Shown here: positions 47,886 to 55,992 of the stretch, piece after piece | Numbering within the stretch: position 1 is the first letter of the stretch | How the letters are laid out: each line of letters starts with the position of its first letter | Assembly: GCA_005888325.1 (NCBI GenBank) | Contig: VAWU01000027.1 | Coordinates: forward strand, 1 to 64,000 | Length of the DNA: 64,000 bases | From: Actinomycetota bacterium | GTDB taxonomy: Bacteria > Actinomycetota > Acidimicrobiia > Acidimicrobiales > AC-14 | Reading direction: 5' to 3' | Translations under genes and position numbers: made by a program | The notes under the pieces: model-generated | What the model was told of the DNA's origin: nothing | Databases searched by the model: none | The model's input: the letters and a program-made list of their open reading frames with translations, nothing else

Positions 47886-48697
47886 GCGCCGGGAACAACG
47901 ACCCCATGCCGGTCAGCGAACGCGAGCTCGCGCAGCTCACCGGCGACATGGACGACATGCACCACGACGTCATGCCCGCGATGCACGCGCGCGCCGAGGA
48001 GTGGGCCGAGCTCAACCGCGAGATGCGCTCGGGGGTCAGCGGCCCGACCGTGCACGTGACGAGTCGCCGGCACTTCCTCATGGGATCGGGTGCCGCGGTG
48101 CTGGGTGGCCTGGCGCTCGTCGCTTGCGGCAGCAGCAAGAAGGGCTCGTCGAGCGCGACCAGCTCGACCGCGGCCGGCTCCGGCAAGCTCACGGGCGATC
48201 TCGCAGTGGCTGCGGTCGCCGCCGCGCTGGAGAACCTGGCCGTCGGCACGTACCAGGCCGGGCTCGACGCGGCCACCGGGGGCACGCTCGGCACCGTCCC
48301 TCCCGCCGTCACGGCGTTCGCGACCACCGCCCAGCAGCACCACAAGGACCATGCCGCGGCATGGAACTCGGTGCTCACCGACGCGGGCAAGCACGCGGTG
48401 ACAGCGGTCGACCTCACGGTCAAGGCCGACGTCGACCGCGCGTTCGCGGGCGTGAAGGACGTCGGTGGCCTGGCCCGTCTCGCCCTGTCGTTGGAGAACA
48501 CCGCCGCCGCGACCTACCTCGACGGGATCGGTGTGCTCGGCGACACCGGCGCGATCCAGGTGGCGGCGGCGATCCAGCCCGTCGAGATGCAGCACGCGGC
48601 GATCCTGAACTTCGTGCTCGGGAACTACCCGGTGCCGGACCCGTTCAGCAAGACCGAGGGGGCGCGCCCGACCGACGACGAGATCGGTGCTGCCTGA
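47882..48697 (+). CDS. Ferritin-like domain Tat-type lipoprotein
   Basis: The 271-residue protein overlaps the previous gene as GTGA and is its paralogue. It has a 60-residue N-terminal segment (ERELAQLTGDMDDMHHDVM) before a twin-arginine signal with Arg62-Arg63 (SRRHFLMGS) and lipobox LVAC (Cys82), so it is probably folded before export. The ferritin-like part has AALENLAVGTYQAGL, LSLENTAAATYLDG and VEMQHAAILN. The long pre-signal segment is unusual. Confidence 0.87.
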   Translation: MSAGNNDPMPVSERELAQLTGDMDDMHHDVMPAMHARAEEWAELNREMRSGVSGPTVHVTSRRHFLMGSGAAVLGGLALVACGSSKKGSSSATSSTAAGSGKLTGDLAVAAVAAALENLAVGTYQAGLDAATGGTLGTVPPAVTAFATTAQQHHKDHAAAWNSVLTDAGKHAVTAVDLTVKADVDRAFAGVKDVGGLARLALSLENTAAATYLDGIGVLGDTGAIQVAAAIQPVEMQHAAILNFVLGNYPVPDPFSKTEGARPTDDEIGAA

Positions 48698-48722
48698 CCC
48701 GCCGTTCAGGGACGGTAGCGGC

Positions 48723-49109
48723 TCAGTACTCGGTGATCTCGTTGATCTTCTGCTGAATCGCCTTGTACTCCGGGCTCTGGGTGAGGGGCATGAGGCTCAT
48801 GAGCTTGCCCATGTTGCCGGTGACCTTCATGCGCCCCTGCATGAACGCGGCGTTGGGGTCGAGCTCGCCCTTCTGGATCTTCACGCTGTCGTCGTAGGAC
48901 GACGTCATCGTGAAGTCGGCGTTCGCGTCCTCGCCGAGGGTGGACTCGAGGATCTTGCCGTTGTCGAGCACCTGGTAGTACCTCACGTCGCCTCCGGGGC
49001 CACCGGTCACCGCGAACTGCATCCGCGCCGTGGCGCCGGGCCGCTCCGGGAACTCCTGGGACAGCTTGCGTCCCTCGTCCAGCCACTCCTGCGACAGGTA
49101 TTTCGCCAT
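48723..49109 (-). CDS. SCP2 sterol/lipid-binding domain protein
   Basis: The 128-residue protein is a single SCP2-like domain: YYQVLDNGKILESTLGEDAN, ADFTMTSSYDD and FMQGRMKVTGNMGKLMSL. It should bind sterols or acyl chains and may carry lipid substrates for the acyl-CoA enzymes in this window. AAGGGAG, 6 bases before the ATG, is a clear ribosome-binding site, and TACGAT about 45 bases upstream may be its -10. Confidence 0.9.
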   Translation of the reverse strand: MAKYLSQEWLDEGRKLSQEFPERPGATARMQFAVTGGPGGDVRYYQVLDNGKILESTLGEDANADFTMTSSYDDSVKIQKGELDPNAAFMQGRMKVTGNMGKLMSLMPLTQSPEYKAIQQKINEITEY

Positions 49110-49171
49110 ACCCGCTCCCTTACGATTCGATCGACCAGTGGACGGTCAGGGATCGTAAACGACTCGACCCG

Positions 49172-50035
49172 TCAGCGCAGCACCCGGTCGCGGATGCCGG
49201 CGAAGAGGTCGTCCTCGGGAAGGCTGCTGTCGACGAGCGAGCGGGCGAGGATGTAGTCCTCGATGGGATAGAGGTCGCGCGACGTCTCGGGTGGCAGCCC
49301 GAACCAGAACGGCGACTCGGGGTCGATCTGGGTGGCGTGCGCCAGCAGCGCCTCGCGGCGCACATGGTCGTAACCGCTGATGTCGATCCGCGTGGTGATG
49401 CGGTCGTCGCGGTCGGGACGCTCGAACCACCGTTCGAAGGGCGACTCCAGCCCCAGCTCGAGGAACTTCTCGTGCAACGCGAGGACGCGCGCGCGAGACC
49501 AGGCCGCGTAATAGACCTTCAACGGCTGCCAGGGCTCGCCCCGGCCGGGGAACGCATCGGGATCGGCGGCCGCGTCGAAGGCCGGGAGGGAGATCGCGTG
49601 GACCTGCAGGTGGTCGGGGTGGGGATAGCCCTCCTGGTCGTCCGCATACGTCACCATCACGTGTGGCCGCTCGCGTCGGATGATCTCCACCAACCGGCCC
49701 ACCGCCTCGTCGAAGTCGGCGCGGGCGAAGCAACGGGGGTCTGCATTCTCGGGCGAGTCGGGCATTCCCGAGTCGCGGTAGCCGAGCATCACCACCTCGT
49801 CGTACCCGATGATCTCGGTCGCCCGGCGCAGCTCGTCCATGCGGATGGCGTGGAGGTTCTCACGCACCTCCGGCCGGTCCATCGCCGGGTTGAGGATGTC
49901 GCCCGCCTCGCCGCCCGTGCAGCACACCAGCACGGCCCGGGCGCCCTCGTCGTGGTACTTCCGCACCGTGGCGGGCCCCTTGGAGGACTCGTCGTCGGGA
50001 TGGGCGTGCACGGTGAGCAGGCGCAACTGGTCCAC
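49172..50035 (-). CDS. mca: Mycothiol S-conjugate amidase (PIG-L family)
   Basis: The 287-residue protein has the zinc motif VHAHPDDES near its start, CCTGGEAGDILNPAM, TYADDQEGYPHPDHLQVHA and a C-terminal YDHVRREALLAHATQ helix, typical of Mca rather than MshB. Mca cleaves mycothiol conjugates so toxins can be exported as mercapturic acids. GTG 50035 is chosen over GTG 50044 because TAGCGT (50043-50048) lies 7 bases before it and overlaps the other. It shows that this organism probably makes mycothiol. Confidence 0.88.
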   Translation of the reverse strand: MDQLRLLTVHAHPDDESSKGPATVRKYHDEGARAVLVCCTGGEAGDILNPAMDRPEVRENLHAIRMDELRRATEIIGYDEVVMLGYRDSGMPDSPENADPRCFARADFDEAVGRLVEIIRRERPHVMVTYADDQEGYPHPDHLQVHAISLPAFDAAADPDAFPGRGEPWQPLKVYYAAWSRARVLALHEKFLELGLESPFERWFERPDRDDRITTRIDISGYDHVRREALLAHATQIDPESPFWFGLPPETSRDLYPIEDYILARSLVDSSLPEDDLFAGIRDRVLR

Positions 50036-50042
50036 GTGCTCC

Positions 50043-50048
50043 ACGCTA
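50043..50048 (-). promoter_or_regulatory. -10 element deciding the mca start
   Basis: TAGCGT lies 7 bases before GTG 50035 and includes part of the alternative GTG at 50044, so it selects the shorter protein. Confidence 0.5.
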
Positions 50049-50063
50049 GCCAGACTGAGCCGC

Positions 50064-50600
50064 ATGAAAGTCGCCTTCGTCGGGTCCTTGTCCACCGGCA
50101 AGACCACTCTCGCCAACCTCTTCGCCAGGGAATGGGACTACCCGCTGCTCCCCGAGGTGGCCCGAGAAGTCGTCGAGCTCGGGTTCCCGCTCGATCAGTC
50201 GGCGACGGCCGAGACCGAGACCCTCATCTTCCTCAAGCAGTGGCGGGCCGAGCTGATGCACGATGACTACGTCGCCGACCGCTCGATCTACGACGTGCTC
50301 GCCTACGCCGACTGGGTGATGGAGAACGCGGACGAGCGCAAGGAGAACCACCTGTGGCTGGAGTCGAGGGCGCTCGCCACCCGCGACCTCCGGGCCCGGT
50401 ACGACTTCGTCTTCTACCTTCCGATCGAGTTCCCCATCGTGCTGGACGGCCTCCGGCCCGACGACCCCGGCTTCCAGGCCGACATCGATCGCCGGATCCG
50501 CGAGCTGCTCGAGCTGCATGACGTCGCGCACCACACGCTCAGCGGCAGCGTGGAGGAGCGCCAGGAGCAGGTGCGCAAGGTCGTGGCGGCCGGCGCCTGA
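50064..50600 (+). CDS. AAA ATPase/kinase-like P-loop protein (NadR-type)
   Basis: The 178-residue protein has the P-loop GSLSTGKTTLANLF, YVADRSIYDVLAYADW and the helical LRPDDPGFQADIDRRIRELL, as in AAA_28/NadR-kinase-like proteins that phosphorylate small molecules. The substrate is unknown. CAGACT (50051-50056) lies 7 bases before the ATG. It is divergent from mca. Confidence 0.85.
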   Translation: MKVAFVGSLSTGKTTLANLFAREWDYPLLPEVAREVVELGFPLDQSATAETETLIFLKQWRAELMHDDYVADRSIYDVLAYADWVMENADERKENHLWLESRALATRDLRARYDFVFYLPIEFPIVLDGLRPDDPGFQADIDRRIRELLELHDVAHHTLSGSVEERQEQVRKVVAAGA

Positions 50601-50669
50601 GACCGGCGAGCCCCTCGGGGAGGCGGGGTTTCGCGGGCGCTCCCCTCCCGCGCCGTAGCCTCGACCCCC

Positions 50670-51395
50670 GTGCCGCCGGAGATCGTCCTGTCGACCGCGT
50701 CGTTCTTCCCCGACACGGAGCTGGCCTTCCGCATGGCGGAGTCACCCGAGGCGGTGCGGGCGCTGACCGACCGGTTCGGCGTTCGCATCCGGGCCGTCCA
50801 TGTGCCGTGTCTGGTGGTGAGCCAGCACGTCTGGGGATGGAACCCCGAGGTGAAGCTGCGGCGATCGGTCGACATGGCCAGGGCCATCGGCGCGGGCATC
50901 GTGGTGGTGCACCCCCCGTTCCGCTGGCAGCGGGGGTACGCGGAGGACTTCCGCGACCTCGTCCTCCAGCTCGACTCCCCGAACGGTGGAGGCCCGCGGG
51001 TCACCGTGGAGAACATGTTCACCGTCGAGGCGCTCGGGCGGCGCGTCGACCCCTACCGCTGGAACGACGACGCCGCGTTCTCCGGCTTCCCCGTGCTCAC
51101 CCTCGACACCTCACACGCGGGCGCGGCGCGTCAGGACCTGCTCGAGCTGCACGCGTCGATGGGTGACCGCGTGCACCACCTCCACCTTTCGGACTCGACC
51201 GCGACGCGCGGCGACGAGCATCTCCCGCCGGGGACGGGCGGTCTGCCGCTCACCGAGCTGGCCCAGGCCATGCTCGCCCGCAGCTTCGGCGGGGTGGTCG
51301 TCATCGAGGTGGGGTTCGGTCGCCTGCCCGAGGGCAGTCGTACGAGCGCGGCCCGCGACTCGCTCGAGTACGCACGGGTAGCGTTCGGCTCATGA
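50670..51395 (+). CDS. Sugar phosphate isomerase/epimerase-like TIM-barrel protein
   Basis: The 241-residue protein has MARAIGAGIVVVHPPF, RVTVENMFTVEALG, VLTLDTSHAGAA and VHHLHLSDSTAT, with Glu, Asp and His residues placed like the metal site of xylose-isomerase-like (AP endonuclease 2) barrels. Its substrate is unknown. TAGCCT (50656-50661) lies 8 bases before the GTG. Its stop overlaps the gdhA start as ATGA. Confidence 0.82.
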   Translation: MPPEIVLSTASFFPDTELAFRMAESPEAVRALTDRFGVRIRAVHVPCLVVSQHVWGWNPEVKLRRSVDMARAIGAGIVVVHPPFRWQRGYAEDFRDLVLQLDSPNGGGPRVTVENMFTVEALGRRVDPYRWNDDAAFSGFPVLTLDTSHAGAARQDLLELHASMGDRVHHLHLSDSTATRGDEHLPPGTGGLPLTELAQAMLARSFGGVVVIEVGFGRLPEGSRTSAARDSLEYARVAFGS

Positions 51396-52642
51396 CGACG
51401 TCTGGGGAGTTGAGCCCCTTCGAGTCGGTCAACGCGTTCTTCGACGCGGGTGCCGCGCTCATCCGGCTCAAGGACGAGATGTACGACGTGCTCAAGTCGT
51501 CGTACCGCGAGGTCTCGGTGCAGGTGCCCGTGCGCATGGACTCCGGTGAGCTGCATGTGTTCACGGGCTACCGCGTCCAGCACAACGGCGCCCGGGGCCC
51601 GTACAAGGGCGGCATCCGCTACCACCCGTCGGCCGACCTCGACGAGGTGCGCGCCCTGGCGTCGCTCATGACCTGGAAGACCGCGCTCGTCGACGTTCCG
51701 TTCGGTGGGGCCAAGGGGGGCATCACCGTCGACCCCACGGGCATGAGCGCGGACGAGCTCCAGAGGATGACCCGGCGGTTCACCCACGCCATCAACCACG
51801 TCCTCGGCGTCAACCGCGACATCCCCGCCCCCGATCTCAACACCAACGCGCAGGTTATGGCGTGGATCATGGACGCGTTCTCCGCCAGCCACGGCTACTC
51901 CCCGGCGTGCGTCACGGGCAAGCCCCTCGACCTCGGCGGCGCGCCGGGCCGCGAGGCCGCCACCGGGCGGGGTGTTGTCTACGTGCTCGAGGCCGCGGCC
52001 CGACGCTGGAAGATCGACCTCCCGCAGTCCCGCGTCGCCATCCAGGGGTTCGGCAACGTGGGCTCGTGGGTGGCGCGTGCGCTCGACGAGCTGGGCGTGA
52101 AGGTGGTGGCCGTGTCCGACGTGGCCGGCGGCATCTACAACGGTCACGGGCTCGACGTCGCGGCCCTGGGCGGCCTCTCGACCACCCATCGTCCGGTGTC
52201 CGAGCTGGCCGGCGCCGACGCGATCACCAACGAGGAGCTGCTCGAGTGCGACTGCGACGTGCTCGTTCCGGCCGCGCTCGGCGACGTGATCACCGAGCAA
52301 AACGCGGAGCGGGTGCGCGCGCGCGTGCTCGTCGAAGCGGCCAACCACCCCACCACCACGAATGCCGACAAGATCCTGCACGACCTCGGTGTGCGTGTCG
52401 TGCCCGACATCCTCGCCAACGCCGGCGGCGTCACCGGCTCCTACTTCGAGTGGGCGCAGAACATCCAGCAGTTCAAATGGCGCGAGGACCGCTTCAACGA
52501 CGAACTGCGTGAGGTGATGGTGCGCGCCTTCGATGCCACCGCGAGCTTCGCCGAGCGCAACGACGTCGACATGCGCCGAGCCGCCTTCGCGATCGGCATC
52601 GAGCGGGTGGCACGGGCGTCGCGCATGCGCGGTTACGTGTGA
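51392..52642 (+). CDS. gdhA: Glu/Leu/Phe/Val dehydrogenase (glutamate dehydrogenase-like)
   Basis: The 416-residue enzyme has the catalytic region MTWKTALVDVPFGGAKGGI, RFTHAINHVLG, and the NAD-binding VAIQGFGNVGSWVA, with a length typical of hexameric glutamate dehydrogenases. It interconverts glutamate and 2-oxoglutarate, linking to kgd. It overlaps both neighbours (ATGA upstream, GTGA downstream), forming a TIM-barrel/gdhA/corA operon. Glutamate specificity is likely but not proven. Confidence 0.9.
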   Translation: MTTSGELSPFESVNAFFDAGAALIRLKDEMYDVLKSSYREVSVQVPVRMDSGELHVFTGYRVQHNGARGPYKGGIRYHPSADLDEVRALASLMTWKTALVDVPFGGAKGGITVDPTGMSADELQRMTRRFTHAINHVLGVNRDIPAPDLNTNAQVMAWIMDAFSASHGYSPACVTGKPLDLGGAPGREAATGRGVVYVLEAAARRWKIDLPQSRVAIQGFGNVGSWVARALDELGVKVVAVSDVAGGIYNGHGLDVAALGGLSTTHRPVSELAGADAITNEELLECDCDVLVPAALGDVITEQNAERVRARVLVEAANHPTTTNADKILHDLGVRVVPDILANAGGVTGSYFEWAQNIQQFKWREDRFNDELREVMVRAFDATASFAERNDVDMRRAAFAIGIERVARASRMRGYV

Positions 52643-53595
52643 TCTCCGCCCGGAAGTACCGCCACGGCGACGAGCAGGACATCGACTCCGTCGACATCTC
52701 ACGCGCTGTGCACGATGCCGACGGCCTGCTGTGGGTCGACGTCGTGGATCCGACCGACGCCGACCTCGAGTGCCTTCAGCGTGAGTTCGCGCTGCACCCA
52801 CTCGCCATCGAGGACGTGCGCCACCGGTTCCAACGCCCCAAGCTCGAGCAGTACCCAACCCACACGTTCATCGTGGCGTACACGTCGAGGCTGCAGGAGG
52901 TCGACCTCTTCGTCGGCCCCCACTGGGTGATCACGGTGCGCGAGGCGGATTCGACGGGCGACGTCTGGTCGTGCGACGCGGCGAAGACCCGGTTCGAGCG
53001 TACGCGGCCGGAGCGGTGCGCGCCGGGCTTCCTGATCTACGTACTGCTCGACGAGCTCGTCGACGGGTACTTCGACGCCACCGACGCCGCCGAGGACAAG
53101 CTCGAGGAGCTCGAGAACCGCATCTTCGACAACGAGCACGTGCCCGACGAGTCGGCCATCCAGCAGGAGCTCTTCGACGTGCGGCGCCAACTGCTGTTCT
53201 TCCGGCGGGCGGTCGTGCCGTTGCGGGAGGTGCTCAACATGATGCTGCGGCGCGAGGTCGAATGGGTCGACGACGGAACCGCGGTGCACCTGCAGGACGT
53301 GTACGACCACGTGCTGCGGGCGATCGACCTGATCGACGGCCAGCGCGAGCTCATGGGCAACGCGGTCGACGCCCACCTGGCCATCATCTCGAACCGCATG
53401 AACTCCGTGATGAAGAAGATGACGTCGTGGGGCGCCATCCTCCTCGGCAGCACCCTCGTGGCGGGGATCTACGGCATGAACTTCCGGCACATGCCCGAGC
53501 TCGGCTGGAAGTTCGGCTACGCGTCCGCGCTGGGGGTGATGGCAACCATCACGATCGTCGGTTACTGGGCCTTCAAGCGGAAGGACTGGCTGTAG
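52639..53595 (+). CDS. corA: CorA family magnesium/cobalt transporter
   Basis: The 318-residue protein has an acidic cytoplasmic domain, a long helix (about 150-260) and two C-terminal membrane helices with the CorA signature GMN at 279-281. CorA forms pentameric Mg2+ channels. GTG 52639 overlaps the gdhA stop, so it is translated with gdhA. Both ends of the family are present, so it is complete. Confidence 0.93.
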   Translation: MISARKYRHGDEQDIDSVDISRAVHDADGLLWVDVVDPTDADLECLQREFALHPLAIEDVRHRFQRPKLEQYPTHTFIVAYTSRLQEVDLFVGPHWVITVREADSTGDVWSCDAAKTRFERTRPERCAPGFLIYVLLDELVDGYFDATDAAEDKLEELENRIFDNEHVPDESAIQQELFDVRRQLLFFRRAVVPLREVLNMMLRREVEWVDDGTAVHLQDVYDHVLRAIDLIDGQRELMGNAVDAHLAIISNRMNSVMKKMTSWGAILLGSTLVAGIYGMNFRHMPELGWKFGYASALGVMATITIVGYWAFKRKDWL

Positions 53596-53605
53596 CGGCG
53601 CGCGC

Positions 53606-54829
53606 TCAGACCTGGATGAGCTCGTGCGTGCCGGTGTCGTCGTCCTCGACGAGGCGGTAGCCGCAGAGTTGGGCCAGGAGCGCGTGCCCCTCGTCGGGGC
53701 CGGTGGCGATGAGCTCGTCGCCCGCGGCCAGGACGACCCCTTTGCGTGGGCGGTAGAAGTAACGCCCGCCGCGACGAATGGCCAGGAGGTAGAACCCGGT
53801 CTCCGTCTCGAGCCGGAGCTGGGCGAGCGTGGCGCCGTCCGCGGCCGAGCCGGGGCCCACCGGCACCCGGACGGCGACCTCGTCGGCCTCGCCGAGCGCC
53901 ATCGCGAGGATCGGGTGCAGCTCCTCTCCCTGCTCGACCAGCCACACCATCTGCTGGGCCGCGTCCCCGATCTCCTCGGCCGCCTGCGCCAGGTGCACGA
54001 GGCCGCGGAGACCCGACGGGTCGATCAACTCCGACGCGGCGCGCAGCACCCAGAGCTCGAGCCGTTCCTTCATCTCGTCGAGCCGATCCTCGAGGTGGTT
54101 CACCTCCGCGGCGAGGCCGAGGTCGCGAAGGACGAGAGCGGAGTAGGCCAGTCCCACGGACACCTCTGAGATGTTCTTCATCTCGACCAGCACGTCGATG
54201 GCCCGGTCGAGGTCGGTGAGCGCAGGGTCCTCCGCCGGTTGGGGGGGCTCGAAGTCGGGCGCGCCGGCGAGCGCGCGCAGCTCCTCGATCCCCGCGCGGG
54301 CGCCCTGGAGGAAGAGCACGTCGCCCGGGAGCAGCACCTCGTCTCCGTCGACGTCGGTGATCCAGTCGCGTTCGCGCCGAATGGCGACGACGCGCATGCC
54401 CACCTCGACGGGGAGCTCGAGGTCGCGCAGGGCGCGATGCGCCATCTGGGAGCTGTCGCGGACGCGCACGCGGTGCGAGATCTCCTCGGCCGCGGAGAGG
54501 TCGGCCACCAGCGCCCGGGGGATGCCGAGCCGGCGGGTGACGATGTTGGCGACGTCGACTGCGGCGTTGCCGATGCGCTCGATGGCCCCGACGACCTGGA
54601 GCACCGAGGCCATGGCGTCCGCGTCGCGAGGCGAGCGGGCGGCGAGGACGCACACCGCTCGCATCTCGTGCACGAGCTCGGAGAGCCGCTTCTCGAGCTC
54701 GTCGACCTCGTCGGCCATGGCCACGTCGCCGAAATAGAGCGCGGCGTAGGCGAGGTCGATCATGAGCTCGGAGGTGTCCTTCGCCTCCGAGAGCATCGTG
54801 CGGAGGTTGCGCGGTCGCTCGTCGGTCAC
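53606..54829 (-). CDS. Tandem PhoU-like/TrkA-C protein (potassium channel or transport regulator type)
   Basis: The 407-residue soluble protein consists of two similar halves, each with a PhoU-like helical domain (MIDLAYAALYFGDVAMADEV and VGLAYSALVLRDLGLAAEV) followed by a TrkA-C domain (RRERDWITDVDGDEVLLPGD and RRGGRYFYRPRKGVVLAAGD). Such proteins are thought to regulate K+ channels or transporters by binding small ligands. It converges on corA. GTG 54829 is used; no clear -10 at leaderless spacing. Confidence 0.85.
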   Translation of the reverse strand: MTDERPRNLRTMLSEAKDTSELMIDLAYAALYFGDVAMADEVDELEKRLSELVHEMRAVCVLAARSPRDADAMASVLQVVGAIERIGNAAVDVANIVTRRLGIPRALVADLSAAEEISHRVRVRDSSQMAHRALRDLELPVEVGMRVVAIRRERDWITDVDGDEVLLPGDVLFLQGARAGIEELRALAGAPDFEPPQPAEDPALTDLDRAIDVLVEMKNISEVSVGLAYSALVLRDLGLAAEVNHLEDRLDEMKERLELWVLRAASELIDPSGLRGLVHLAQAAEEIGDAAQQMVWLVEQGEELHPILAMALGEADEVAVRVPVGPGSAADGATLAQLRLETETGFYLLAIRRGGRYFYRPRKGVVLAAGDELIATGPDEGHALLAQLCGYRLVEDDDTGTHELIQV

Positions 54830-54921
54830 CGGTCGCGACCAGGGTACTCGCGTGCGATTCGGGAGCGGCCTCCTGTCACTGGGGCGGCCGTCACATGGGA
54901 GCGGCCTTCCGGGCCGCTCGC

Positions 54922-55332
54922 CTACCCCTGGCGGTCGGGGCCCGCCCGTTCGAGCTCGATCCGCACCATGACGCGCCGCTCCCGCTCCATCGCCGCCCGG
55001 TAGTCGTCCCAGTCGGGGTGCTCCCCCGCCACGCTGCGGTAGTAGTCGACCAGCAGCTCCATGGCCTCGGGCAACGAGACGACGGTCGCGGTGCCGTCCA
55101 CCTGGACCCACCCGCCGTACCAGTTGTCGGCGACGACGCAGAGAGAGGCCCTGGGGTCCCGCCGCAGGTTCTTCACCTTGAACGCCGTCTCCCGGCTGCT
55201 GACGACCGCCCGGCCGTCCGCGTCGACCGCCGCGGCCACCGGCGAGAGCTGCGGCCGGCCGTCAGCCCGGAACGTGGAGAGGACGGTGCGATGGTTCTCG
55301 CGCAGGAACTGGCGGGCTTCGTCGAGGTTCAT
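54922..55332 (-). CDS. PPOX-class F420-dependent oxidoreductase
   Basis: The 136-residue protein is a split-barrel pyridoxamine-oxidase-like enzyme: LRENHRTVLSTFRADGRPQLSPVAAAVD, VKNLRRDPRASLCVV and WVQVDGTATVV. In actinobacteria this class usually binds F420. It is divergent from the O-methyltransferase gene, with only a few bases between possible starts. CATCAT, 6 bases before the ATG, is a weak -10 candidate. Confidence 0.88.
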   Translation of the reverse strand: MNLDEARQFLRENHRTVLSTFRADGRPQLSPVAAAVDADGRAVVSSRETAFKVKNLRRDPRASLCVVADNWYGGWVQVDGTATVVSLPEAMELLVDYYRSVAGEHPDWDDYRAAMERERRVMVRIELERAGPDRQG

Positions 55333-55350
55333 GCTGCCATGATGCCCCGC

Positions 55351-55992
55351 ATGAACTTCATCGTGGCGGCCGACATCGAGCAGTACGCCGAAGAGCACAC
55401 GACGCCTCCGGCCGTCCACCTGCGGGCGCTGGCCCAGGAGACCGAGCGCACGATGAGCACTCCGCAGATGATGGTCGGGGCGCTCGAGGGGCGCTTCCTC
55501 GAGATGCTGGTGTTCGCGCTGCAGCCGCATCTCGTCCTCGAGATCGGCATGTTCACGGGGTATTCGTCGCTCTCCATGGCCGCCGCCCTGCCTCCGGGTG
55601 GGCGCATCGTGACGTGCGACGTCGACCCCAAAGCCGAGGAGGTGGCGCGTCGTCACATCGAGGCCAGCCCCTACTCCGACCGCATCGAGGTGCGCATGGG
55701 GCCGGCGCTCGAGACCATCGCGACGCTCGACGGTCCGTTCGACCTGGTGTTCATCGACGCGGACAAGACGAACTACCGCAACTACTACGACGCAGTCCTC
55801 CCCAAGCTCGCCGCGCACGGGATGATCGCGGTCGACAACGTGCTGTGGAGCGGCCAGGTGATCGACCCGAGCGACAGGTCGGACAACACCGAGGCCCTTC
55901 GTGCCTTCAACGACCACCTGGTCGCCGATGCGCGCACGGTGAACGTGATGTGCACGATCCGCGACGGCGTCACCCTCATACGCGGCGCCTGA
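55351..55992 (+). CDS. O-methyltransferase (caffeoyl-CoA OMT family)
   Basis: The 213-residue protein has the SAM motif LVLEIGMFTGYSSLSMA, VTCDVDPKAEEVARRHIE, DLVFIDADKTNYRNYYD and AVDNVLWSGQVID, characteristic of cation-dependent O-methyltransferases acting on catechol-like substrates. The exact substrate is unknown. In-frame ATGs at 55339 and 55342 are also possible starts. The 3' end overlaps the convergent DMFase-like gene by 17 bases. Confidence 0.88.
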   Translation: MNFIVAADIEQYAEEHTTPPAVHLRALAQETERTMSTPQMMVGALEGRFLEMLVFALQPHLVLEIGMFTGYSSLSMAAALPPGGRIVTCDVDPKAEEVARRHIEASPYSDRIEVRMGPALETIATLDGPFDLVFIDADKTNYRNYYDAVLPKLAAHGMIAVDNVLWSGQVIDPSDRSDNTEALRAFNDHLVADARTVNVMCTIRDGVTLIRGA

